From: Lewinellaceae bacterium
Lineage (GTDB): Bacteria > Bacteroidota > Bacteroidia > Chitinophagales > Saprospiraceae
DNA: 44,737 bases
Direction of reading: 5' to 3'
Assembly: GCA_016708875.1 (NCBI GenBank)
Contig: JADJFA010000033.1
Location: 1-44,737 of the forward strand
Shown here in pieces: positions 8,976-17,087 of the stretch. Each line of letters begins with the position of its first letter. Within the stretch, counting starts at the first letter, position 1. A program made the translations under genes and the position numbers. A model generated the notes under the pieces. It did not search any database, had not been told where the DNA came from, and saw only the letters and a list, made by a program, of their open reading frames with translations.

Positions 8976-9704
8976 ATGAAAAGAACATTTTCGATTTTCC
9001 TCTTCATTGCCTTTTGGCTTTCATGCTGCCCAGTTTCCAATGCCCAAAACCTGCGCTTTGGAGTAAAAGCGGGGGCTGGAGTGGCAAACCTCGACTACGA
9101 ACCAGAATCCTCTGCCGACACATTCGACTTCGATTTTTATCGGGGTCTTTTTTACAACAAGAAGAGCAGTTTTCGCCCGACATTCTTGGTCGGTGGAACC
9201 TTAGAATACGACCTCTCGAAGGATTTTTTCCTTTCCAGCGGCGTTCAAGTTACCGGAAAATTCGCGCACGTAGAAGCCGACGACCCAAGATGGAGCACCA
9301 ATGATTTCCGACTTCGTGCATTTTATATGCAAATCCCCATGAATGTGCATTACCGGGCGGGCAAGTTCTTTTTAGGGGCAGGTGGCTATGCAGGCATCGG
9401 AGTCGGCGGAAAATGGAAAAACACAAATGTGTATGAAGATCCCGATGGGGACATCACTAAAAACAGTAGCGATAAAATCAAATTCGGGAATGACGAATTT
9501 GAATCAAACTTGAAACGATTCGACGCGGGGATTCGAGCCGAGATGGGCTTTGGTTTCAAAAGGATCAGGCTTAGCCTTGCTTACGATCATGGGTTGGCGA
9601 ACAACGTTTCAAAATTCAAAGACGGAAAACAAGTAATCTCCGTTTCCAAACTCCGCCACCAGGCCGTCACTGTCACCGCCGCTTACTACTGGCTTGCGAA
9701 GTGA
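8976..9704 (+). CDS. Outer-membrane beta-barrel protein (PorT-like)
   Basis: The 242-residue product has a signal peptide of about 23 residues ending 'CPVSNAQ'. After it comes 'LRFGVKAGAGVANLDY', the typical first strand of Bacteroidota PorT/OMP_b-brl barrels. Alternating strands such as 'FFLSSGVQVTGKFAHV', 'YMQIPMNVHYRAGKFFLGAGGY' and 'MGFGFKRIRLSLAYDHGL' support an eight-stranded barrel, and 'AVTVTAAYYWLAK' forms a closing strand. It should lie in the outer membrane; ligand or role is unknown. Confidence 0.88.
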   Translation: MKRTFSIFLFIAFWLSCCPVSNAQNLRFGVKAGAGVANLDYEPESSADTFDFDFYRGLFYNKKSSFRPTFLVGGTLEYDLSKDFFLSSGVQVTGKFAHVEADDPRWSTNDFRLRAFYMQIPMNVHYRAGKFFLGAGGYAGIGVGGKWKNTNVYEDPDGDITKNSSDKIKFGNDEFESNLKRFDAGIRAEMGFGFKRIRLSLAYDHGLANNVSKFKDGKQVISVSKLRHQAVTVTAAYYWLAK

Positions 9705-9714
9705 GTATTAAAAT

Positions 9715-9804
9715 AATTGGAAATTGGGATATTAGGAAATTGGCGTACCCTCAATATCCTAATATCCTAATATCCTAATATCCTAATATCCCAATTTCCC
9801 AATT
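9715..9804. repeat. Hairpin arms enclosing five tandem 8-bp AATATCCT units
   Basis: Five head-to-tail AATATCC(T/C) units occupy 9753-9792. The left arm 9715-9736 is the reverse complement of 9782-9804 apart from one extra G, so a long AT-rich hairpin is possible. It lies between convergent genes and could terminate both transcripts. Confidence 0.8.
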
Positions 9805-9806
9805 CC

Positions 9807-11863
9807 TTAATCCCCCTCCACCAGCCGAAGTCCACTCCTTCGATCAGTATTTTTTGCTTTTTCGCGGCGGCGCGAGGTAATTTTTATGTCCCCACGATTG
9901 TCGGCCCAGGAACCACCGCGAAGGGCTTTTTTCTCCGTGCTTGGTGGTGGACAATTGAGGTAAGGAGGGTAGGGGGCCAGGCACCATTCCCATACGTTGC
10001 CGCTCATGTCGAATATGCCGAGTTCATTGGGGCGTTTGGTGCCTACTTCCTGGGTTTTTTCCTGTATAATGTTGAACCACGCAACGCTGTTGGGGTCGTT
10101 GCTGCCACTATATTTTGTCAATTTGGAAGCGCCGGCCCGCGCGCAGCCCATTCCCATTCAGCCTCGTACGGCAAACGATAGCGTTTCTTGTTCTTCTGTG
10201 AGGCTTTTTGAATAAATTCCTGTATATCATTCCAGGAAACTCGTTCCACGGGGCAGTCTGGGCAGTTGGAATGGAACGAAGGGTCGCGCCCCATAATGCC
10301 CCACCAATCGGCTTGTGTGATTTCGTATTTGCCGATTTTAAATGCCTGGATTTTTACACTCGTGCCGTCTGGACAATCGCCCTTGTCAACGGTGAGTTTT
10401 CCACCCGGCACCGACACCATCTCAAAACCGGATTTTTGTTTGTCTGACTGGGGAGCTGGGGCAGGAGGGGGAGGTTTTTGGATAGGCGGAGCAGGTTTTG
10501 GTGCAGGAGGTGTTGGCTTTGGTTTAGGTTTTGGCTTTGGTTTAGGCTTGGGTTTTGGTTTGGGATTTGGTTTGGGATTTGGATTCGGCTGCTCTGTTTT
10601 TTCAGGATTGAATGCTTCTATGGTAGTTGTGTCTATTTGAATTTCCACCGAATCTTCTTCTATATAAATGGATTCAGGCTCCAGGCCTTCTGCTTCTATT
10701 GGCTGGTTGTCCAGGTTTTTCAGGCTGTCAATTTTGAACCGGGCTTCTTCGATGAACAAACCATCAGGATAAGCGAGCAGGTAGGTTTCAAAACTGTTGC
10801 GCGTGTGCGTTTGTAGCATTTCCTTCCAGAATGCCCGGTCATCGTCGCCCGGTTTTTTGCCACCAAGCCACGAGGGGGTAGGGATAAAGCCAAGTTGCAT
10901 CCCCACAAAAGCCAAAATACTACCTGCTACTACCAAGGCCAGCACCATGGGCAATACATACTTTTGTTTGGAAGGTCGAATGGCAACGGCTGCTACAGGA
11001 ACGTTGCTGTAAGAAAATGCATACCCGGAGCTCTGGAATGTGCTGCTTTCATCGTCGGGTGCAGCATCCGCCACCACGGTGATTACCTCTTCCAGCACTA
11101 TTTCTTTGATGCGCTCTTTGTCGTTGATGAGTTCTTTGACGGAGACTTTCAACACCAAGGGCATGGTGCCAATGACGAGCGGTTTCACAAAGAAAATCCA
11201 TTCGGTGTAGTCGTTTTTTTCCAGGAACTGCTCCACCGAATTTAGTTTTCGGATCGCGAAACAGGGCGTTTCGTTGGGATCAAGCAGCTCCACTTCCATC
11301 ACCTCCGACACACGCACATCCTTCACTACGGTATCTTTTGTGAGTTCTATGTTCCGAACCACGGTGTCCACATCGAAGGCCAGGCGTACCACGCACTTGT
11401 GTTCTTCCTCCACTTCCATCGTATGCGGGATGCGGTAAAGAATGCTTCCTGCCTTGTCTTCCACACTGCTTTCGGCTGTTTTGGAGTCGAAATCTTCCAA
11501 TCGAAGGCCATCAATCAGGTCCAGCACATCCGCAGTAATGCGGTTGTAGGCGCGGTCGAGGTCTTCCTGAGAGAGTAGGCCCCGAATGCGGTCTTTGTTG
11601 ACGGCATTGAGTCGAGTTTCTAACTGGAAAACGGCGTTGTATTTTTCCGTTTGCTCTGGGAGGGCGTTTTTCAAAGCAGCCAACACCGAGAAAATCCCTT
11701 TATCGGGGTCCGGGAGGATGTCGCGCAGTGAGCGCTGGAGTTCGGTGAGTTCGGCAGCTGTGATCATGGTGGAGGGTTTTAAAGCATGTTGGGGCATGCT
11801 TTTCGATTGCAAACTTCGCGTTTCCTTTCTAAACCTGCGATAAAAATGCGATAAAATCCGCAA
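9807..11863 (-). CDS. EAD11-like / transmembrane / FGE-sulfatase-fold protein (one frameshift)
   Basis: Domains in order, numbered from 11863: a short helical effector-associated domain at about 37-122 ('LETRLNAVNKDRIRGLLSQE' core); a beta-rich region at 140-265; a membrane helix at about 303-324; a short helical segment with 'YLLAYPDGLFIEEARFKIDSL' (361-381); a Lys-Pro linker (425-473); and a C-terminal FGE-sulfatase fold ('GKYEITQADWWGIMG', 'RLPYEAEWEWAAR', 'GIFDMSGNVWEWC', 'ALRGGSW'). The last part is in another frame; an indel in the GC run near 10133-10145 joins 'EWEWAAR' to 'AGASKLTKYSG'. The FGE C-terminus reads 'SGLRLVEG' without the cysteine of true formylglycine-generating enzymes, so it is probably a binding or structural C-lectin fold. 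ATG 11767 (MITAAELTEL) is a likely alternative start. EAD proteins of this kind belong to bacterial conflict systems. Confidence 0.78.
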
Positions 11864-11969
11864 GTATTAACCCCATTGACCTTTATTGAATATTATTAAT
11901 AGTTCTTTAACTGCCGGCATTTCGACTGCTATGACTTTTGTGTCCTAACTATTAAAACTTAAAAGCAGT

Positions 11970-13244
11970 ATGAAAATTGCAGTCATTGGGGGAGGCGTTT
12001 CCGGACTTTCGGCAGCCTACTTTCTACAATCAAAAAACATTGATTTTGTCCTTTTTGAAAAGGAAAAACGTTTGGGCGGAAACGCCCATACACGAAAGGT
12101 TATTCATAACAACAAGGAAAGATTCGTGGATATGGCCGTGAATGATTTCAACCCGAAAACCTATAAAACACTTATCAGTTTATTGAAGAAAACTAATTCT
12201 TCAACTGGGCAGGTAAAGGTGAATACCACCTTTTTTTCTTCCAAAAGTTTTTTGTTTAAAGAAAGTGACTTGAAGGACACTGAACTGGTGGAAAACATTC
12301 GTAGATTTAAACACGAAGCAGTAGAGGTTTTATTCAATAAGTCTTTTAGCTGGTATAGCGTAAAGGAATATTTTGAAGAAAAGGGGTATTCTTCAAATTT
12401 CCTCACAAAATACCTTTATCCAAGAATTCAAGGTTTGTTTTTTTACCCTCCTGAAGGCCTGGAAAATCTTCCGGTAAGTTTTGTGATGAATTTTTATGCA
12501 TTGCAATGTGGCTTTAAATACAATGAAAATCCATCGTCGAGTCGTTTCAATTTTAAAAATGGCGCCAGCAGCTGGATTGAAAATCTTGCCAAGTCTATCC
12601 CCTCTGAAAATATAATTAAGTCGGAAAGCCCAAAGATTGTAAAATCAGAAAAGGGGTATAAGATATACTATTCAAATGGAGCAGTGTTTGTGGATAAATT
12701 GATCTTTGCCTGCCATGCAGACGATTTGTGCCATCAATATGCTGAAATACTCTCTGAAAAGCAATATCAGATACTGTCTAAAATTAAATATGCTAAAATG
12801 CAGGCTATAGCGCATTGCGATATAAACTATTTGCCAGTAAACAAGCGGGATTTTTCAGCCTATAATTGTCTGGTAAAGGATTATTCGGAGGATAAAAACA
12901 CCAATTACACCATTACATACAATTGCAATGAGCATCAGAATTTATCCAATGGGGGTGTCAATAGCGATGGCGACAACGATTATTTTTTCGTGACGGTCAA
13001 CCCGATTCGAGCTATAGAAGAGCAATTCATTCTTAAGGACACAGACGGATTTCCATTGGTAAAGGAATTCAGCAGAAATATTTGCGATTTTGACTTGTTG
13101 AAATCACAAAAACAACTCAAATTTCAACAAGGGAAAAACAACATTTATTTTGTTGGCGGTTATACAAACGGAATTGGCTTACACGAAAACTGCCTGTATC
13201 AAAGCGCGAAAATTGCCAAGATGATTCATAAGGGCACAGGTTAG
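11970..13244 (+). CDS. FAD-dependent amine-oxidase-like oxidoreductase
   Basis: The 424-residue product opens with a Rossmann dinucleotide motif 'MKIAVIGGGVSGLSAAYFL', an acidic residue at the end of strand 2 ('FVLFEKEKRLGGNAHTRKV') and the C-terminal FAD motif 'NIYFVGGYTNGIGLHENCLY'. This is the flavin amine-oxidase/protoporphyrinogen-oxidase-like fold, closest in layout to the NAD(P)-binding oxidoreductases that often accompany lipid-modifying genes. The substrate is unknown. The DNA is clearly richer in A and T than the flanking genes, which suggests recent acquisition. Its stop codon overlaps the lepA stop by four bases on the opposite strand. Confidence 0.85.
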   Translation: MKIAVIGGGVSGLSAAYFLQSKNIDFVLFEKEKRLGGNAHTRKVIHNNKERFVDMAVNDFNPKTYKTLISLLKKTNSSTGQVKVNTTFFSSKSFLFKESDLKDTELVENIRRFKHEAVEVLFNKSFSWYSVKEYFEEKGYSSNFLTKYLYPRIQGLFFYPPEGLENLPVSFVMNFYALQCGFKYNENPSSSRFNFKNGASSWIENLAKSIPSENIIKSESPKIVKSEKGYKIYYSNGAVFVDKLIFACHADDLCHQYAEILSEKQYQILSKIKYAKMQAIAHCDINYLPVNKRDFSAYNCLVKDYSEDKNTNYTITYNCNEHQNLSNGGVNSDGDNDYFFVTVNPIRAIEEQFILKDTDGFPLVKEFSRNICDFDLLKSQKQLKFQQGKNNIYFVGGYTNGIGLHENCLYQSAKIAKMIHKGTG

Positions 13245-15036
13245 TCATTCAACTTCAGCACCTTAATAAACGCCTCAGCAGGAACCTCCACGTCACCAAA
13301 CTGTCTCATGCGCTTTTTCCCTTCTTTTTGTTTTCCAGCAGTTTGCGCTTCAGAGAGATGTCGCCTCCGTAGCATTTGGCCGTCACGCCCTTGCGGAGCG
13401 CGGAGATGGTTTCGAGGGCGATTACTTTTTGGCCGATGGCCGACTGAATGGCGATTTGGAACTGCTTGCGTGGAAGAAGTTCTTTGAGTTTTTCGCACAT
13501 TCTGCGACCCATGGATTCTGCTTTCGAGCGGTGTACGAGGGCCGAAAGCGCATCCACTGGTTCAGCGTTGAGTTTGATGTCGAGTTTCACCAAGTCCGTT
13601 TCGCGGTAGTCTATTACATGGTAGTCGAAGGAAGCGTAGCCCCGGGTAATGGATTTCAGTCTGTCGTAAAAATCGAAAACAATCTCGGCCAAAGGAAGGT
13701 GGAAGATCATTTCCAGGCGTGTTGGCGTCAGGTAGTGTTGTTTGATGAGGATGCCGCGTTTTTCGAGGCAAAGTGTCATGATGTTGCCGATGTATTCAGG
13801 CTTGGTAATCACCTGTGCATAAATGTAGGGCTCCAGTACGCTTTGCAAAAAGTTGGGTTCGGGGAGCTCAGTGGGCTGGTGTACCGTGAATTTTTTGCCC
13901 TTCATGTCGGTAGCGGTGTAGGGCACGTTGGGAACGGTGGTGATGACGTCCTGATTGAACTCGCGGTAGAGCCGCTCCTGCACAATTTCCAGGTGCAACA
14001 TCCCCAGGAAACCGCAGCGGAATCCAAAGCCGAGCGCAGCTGAAGTTTCAGGCTCCCAAACCAGCGAAGCGTCGTTGAGTTGAAGTTTTTCCAGCGCGTC
14101 GCGCAGGTCTTCAAAGTCGTCATTATCAAGCGGATATACGCCTGCAAACACCATGGGTTTTACTTCTTCAAACCCTTTTACGCCTTCTGTGCAGGGCCTT
14201 GCAACGTGTGTGATGGTATCACCAACCTTGATCTCCTTGCTTACTTTAATGCCGGTTATAACATAACCTACGTCGCCCGTGCTGATTTCAGTGGCCTCGA
14301 ATTGGCCCATTCTCAACACGCCCACTTCCTCTGCGGTAACCTCCTTTCCTGTATTGAAAAACTTGATTTTGTCGCCTTTTTTCATAGAACCGTTCATCAC
14401 GCGCACGTAGGCAATGATACCACGGTAAGAGTTGAATACCGAATCAAAAATCATGGTTTGAAGCGGTGCATTCGGGTCGCCACTAGGCGCAGGGACACGG
14501 TCAACTACTGCGGCCAGAATTTCCGGGATACCTATACCTGTGCGCCCGGATGCAGAGATAATTTCTTCTCGTTTACACCCAATCAGGTCTATGATTTGGT
14601 CTTGCACTTCCTCCACCATCGCGCTCTCCATGTCCACTTTGTTTACGATGGGGATAATCTCCAGGTTGTGGTCAACAGCCAGGTACAGATTGCTAATTGT
14701 TTGTGCCTGAATGCCTTGTGAAGCATCTACCAGCAAAAGCGCCCCTTCGCAAGCAGCAATGGAACGGCTCACTTCATAGGAAAAGTCCACGTGGCCGGGG
14801 GTATCAATGAGGTTGAATATGTATTCTATACCATTCGCCGGGTGTACATACTTCATCTGAATGGCGTGGCTCTTGATAGTGATACCGCGCTCGCGTTCCA
14901 GGTCCATATTATCGAGCGCCTGATCTTGCATATCGCGGTTGCTGAGGGTGTGGGTGTACTCCAACAGTCGGTCGGCAAGAGTGCTTTTCCCGTGGTCAAT
15001 GTGTGCGATAATACAGAAATTGCGTATGTTCTTCAT
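13241..15036 (-). CDS. lepA: Elongation factor 4 (LepA), one frameshift near the C-terminus
   Basis: LepA is a ribosome-associated GTPase that back-translocates or remodels stalled ribosomes. GTPase motifs are G1 'AHIDHGKST' (residues 11-19), G3 'DTPGH' (78-82) and G4 'NKVD' (132-135), followed by EF-G-like domains II, III and V and the LepA-specific C-terminal domain ('RKQFQIAIQSAIGQKVIALE', 'GVTAKCYGGDISLKRKLLE'). The main frame stops early at 13306 after 'NKKKGKSA', but the conserved tail 'KRMRQFGDVEVPAEAFIKVL' continues in the next frame to a stop at 13241. One extra A in the five-A run near 13315 restores 'KKGKKRMRQFG'. This is almost certainly a consensus error in an otherwise intact gene of about 598 codons. 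Confidence 0.95.
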
Positions 15037-15060
15037 GTAGTGATAAAGTCGTTCTATATA

Positions 15061-15148
15061 AAGTGATGGAGCGATAAAGTGATGAAGTGATGTAGGCGAG
15101 CGATGGACTAAAAATCACCTTATCACTTCATTAGTTCATCACTTCATG
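15061..15148. repeat. Inverted AGTGATGAAGTGAT repeats upstream of lepA
   Basis: Iterated AGTGATG(A/G)A units at about 15061-15092 face reverse-complement units (TTATCACTTCATTAG, TTCATCACTTCATG) at about 15119-15148. The region could fold into an imperfect hairpin in the lepA leader. Confidence 0.6.
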
Positions 15149-15228
15149 AAAACGGGCGCGAAGGTACTCTAAATTACGCTTTTCGGCGGGGTTTTGTGAA
15201 TGTTTGAAAAGAATTTGAGACTGGAAAT

Positions 15229-15301
15229 GCACAGGGCTTGGCTGTCGACCAGCCAAGCCCTGTGCTTAAAGTTTACGAAACCTTCAAGGTTTCGTAAACT
15301 T
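15229..15301 (-). terminator. Two adjacent perfect hairpins after the barrel gene stop
   Basis: The arms at 15269-15284 and 15286-15301 form a perfect 16-bp dyad starting directly at the stop codon of the minus-strand barrel gene. A second perfect dyad has 16-bp arms at 15229-15244 and 15250-15265 with a TCGAC loop. There is only a short T run after the first, so it may be a weak or bidirectional terminator, or a pair of REP-like elements. Confidence 0.65.
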
Positions 15302-16069
15302 CTAAAAAACGTAATTCACACTCAAATTAAACCGATACCCTGGCAAAACCACCCCCGGCGTGTGTACCTTGATTTTGTCGCCATCTACAGCAGCAGAAAG
15401 TCTCGAGCCTATGATTGGAATATCCTCCACCGCCTGTTGAACCTCCTCTCGGAAGGCGGCTACATCGTTATTGGGGTCGTTGCTGGAATAACTAAGCGTT
15501 CCGCGCAACCATTTGAAATCCAGGCCTACAAAAGTTGCGTCCATCGTAACATGATCGCCCAGCCGGAATTGAACGCCCATGGCGCCTCCAAGACCAATGC
15601 CGTTTATAGCCCCCTTGAACGTTGTGGAGTATTGACTATCATCAATTTGTGTTGTTCGGGCCAGCGAAAAATGATTGTAGCGAGCATAAGGTGCGAGGTA
15701 GAAACCACGCGGCGCATTTCCGCCCAGATAAAAACGGTTTTCAAGCACAGCGCCAAAGGAGGAGTAGCGGTTTTTTACTGTCTTGCCTTCGCCACTCAGG
15801 TCAAAATTGTTTTCCAACAAGTTAGGCATTTTGGTAGAACGCGGAATGCCTACCAACAAGGAAAGCGATTTGTTGGAGGCATAGGCCCATTCGCCACGTA
15901 CATTGATTTTTCCGCTTGGGAGAATCAAACTGAACGGTGCGAGGCCGACGCTCCATTTTTGTTCAGGCTCGTCGTCATAACCCGAACGGTTTCGGTTGTT
16001 TTGGGCAAAAATATTTGAAAAAGAAAAAGCGCAAAGTGTAAGGGTGAGCAGGATTGGTTGGACTTTCAT
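15302..16069 (-). CDS. Outer-membrane beta-barrel protein (DUF3575-like or PorT-like)
   Basis: Starting at ATG 16069 the 255-residue product opens 'MKVQPILLTLTLCAFSFSNI', a signal peptide ending at 'IFAQ'. The upstream part of the open frame (to 16228) has no signal peptide in front and is not used. Strands such as 'FSLILPSGKINVRGEWAYAS', 'LENRFYLGGNAPRGFYLAPY', 'GLGGAMGVQFRLGDHVTMDA' and the terminal 'GYRFNLSVNYVF', ending in Phe, mark an outer-membrane barrel. No function beyond a surface or porin-like role can be assigned. Confidence 0.82.
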   Translation of the reverse strand: MKVQPILLTLTLCAFSFSNIFAQNNRNRSGYDDEPEQKWSVGLAPFSLILPSGKINVRGEWAYASNKSLSLLVGIPRSTKMPNLLENNFDLSGEGKTVKNRYSSFGAVLENRFYLGGNAPRGFYLAPYARYNHFSLARTTQIDDSQYSTTFKGAINGIGLGGAMGVQFRLGDHVTMDATFVGLDFKWLRGTLSYSSNDPNNDVAAFREEVQQAVEDIPIIGSRLSAAVDGDKIKVHTPGVVLPGYRFNLSVNYVF

Positions 16070-16182
16070 GTTGATATTATTTTGGGATCTAAACGGAGTA
16101 GGGGTGTTAGGGATTGGTGAAGGCGCGTTAAGGGAGTCGTAAAGATTTAACGCTCGCCTTATAATCTCCAGCGAAGTCTCAT

Positions 16183-16212
16183 TTGTCCTTTTTTTAAAAA
16201 ACTTTACCTTTG
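16183..16212 (+). promoter_or_regulatory. Bacteroidota-type promoter (TTG-N19-TACCTTTG)
   Basis: TTG at 16183-16185 is followed after 19 bases by TACCTTTG at 16205-16212, an exact match to the Bacteroidota -33/-7 consensus. It places the transcript start near 16219, supporting ATG 16252 as the first codon of the next gene. Confidence 0.7.
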
Positions 16213-16251
16213 GCAAACAATCAGACATTGAGATTTAAAATCATCAACATT

Positions 16252-16653
16252 ATGACTAGTGCGCAAATAAAGCCAGGTGCAAAAGCCGAAATAGAGGGCA
16301 TGCTTGCCGGAGCGTCTTCATTGGAAACGCACGAACTGGAATTATTCCTACAGCAAGTGGCACAAGTGCTGGCCGCACGCAAAGCCCCTTCGCTTTCACA
16401 GCGTGAATCAGAGCTATACCTTAAAATAAATGCAGGTTACCCCACTGATTTAAGAAAAAAATATGAAAGGCTTTCTGCTAAAAAAGAAAATAAGAGCATT
16501 ACATTTAAGGAACAAGAAGAATTAGTTTCGCTTACCGATCAATTTGAATTATTTGACTCCGAGCGGCTGCAATCGTTGCTTGAACTTGCCCAATTACGGC
16601 GCATACCCCTCGAAAAACTCTTAGAAAACCTCGGACAGCCTGCTCATGGCTAA
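16252..16653 (+). CDS. Small helical protein encoded with an HNH nuclease
   Basis: The 133-residue product (MTSAQIKPGAKAEIEGMLAG) has no domain I can name. It appears all helical and charged, with 'LSQRESELYLKINAGYPTDL' and 'LLELAQLRRIPLEKLLENLG' as the most distinctive parts. Its start is chosen because the promoter at 16183-16212 excludes the ATG at 16210. Its last eight bases overlap the start of the HNH gene, so the two are probably translationally coupled. It could be a partner, inhibitor or specificity subunit of the nuclease; that is inference from gene order only. Confidence 0.8.
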   Translation: MTSAQIKPGAKAEIEGMLAGASSLETHELELFLQQVAQVLAARKAPSLSQRESELYLKINAGYPTDLRKKYERLSAKKENKSITFKEQEELVSLTDQFELFDSERLQSLLELAQLRRIPLEKLLENLGQPAHG

Positions 16654-17081
16654 ACAGTCTATCTCTTCCAAAATACGTTTATTGATTGCCGAAAGGGCCC
16701 AAAATCGGTGTGAATACTGTCAATGTCGCTCTGACTGTGCATGTGAATCTTTTGAAGGAGAGCATATTCTTCCAGTGTCAAAGGAGGCCCAATGAATCGG
16801 ACAATTTGGCTTTCACCTGTAGAGGCTGTAACAGTCGAAAATCTGACCGTATAATCGCAAATGACATCCTGACTAAGCAATTTGTTTCCCTTTTTAATCC
16901 CAGATTGGAAAATTGGCACAGCCATTTTGCATGGACAGAAGACTTTCTTCATATCATTGGGTTGACGCCAACAGGCAGGGCAACTGTTGATGCTTTACAA
17001 CTCAATCGAATAGGAGTAGTAAACCTACGTATGCTTATGAAACTGGGAGGTATACATCCACCCCTTGAGAAAAATGGTTAG
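16646..17081 (+). CDS. HNH endonuclease (frameshifted near 16785-16795)
   Basis: The product opens 'MAKQSISSKIRLLIAERAQN' and carries 'CEYC' zinc-knuckle cysteines, the histidine of 'GEHILPVSK' and the 'NESDNLAFTCRGCNSRKSD' core with the Asn and second Cys pair. This is the bacterial HNH fold with a stabilising zinc. The first frame stops at 'SKEAQ'; the rest continues in another frame to 17081, and restoring one G and one C gives the standard 'SKGGPNESDNL'. The C-terminal part ('ENWHSHFAWTEDFLHIIGLT') is typical of HNH proteins of about 140-150 residues. It is the second gene of a two-gene unit and may act in defence, mobility or repair. Confidence 0.85.
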
Positions 17082-17087
17082 ATACTT

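Noticed and set aside
9753..9792. CRISPR-like array
   Set aside because: The units are 8 bp with no spacers and no cas genes are nearby.
10266..10640. Plus-strand glycine/leucine-rich frame
   Set aside because: It is the antisense of the Lys-Pro linker; its repetitiveness comes from that tract.
9807..11863. Diversity-generating retroelement target at the FGE fold
   Set aside because: FGE/C-lectin folds can be such targets, but no reverse transcriptase or template repeat is seen in the window.
13306..13498. LepA as a naturally truncated protein plus a separate small gene
   Set aside because: The small frame carries exactly the conserved LepA tail, so one missing A explains both.
15200..16018. 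Plus-strand 272-codon frame
   Set aside because: It is antisense to the barrel protein, which has a signal peptide and barrel strands.
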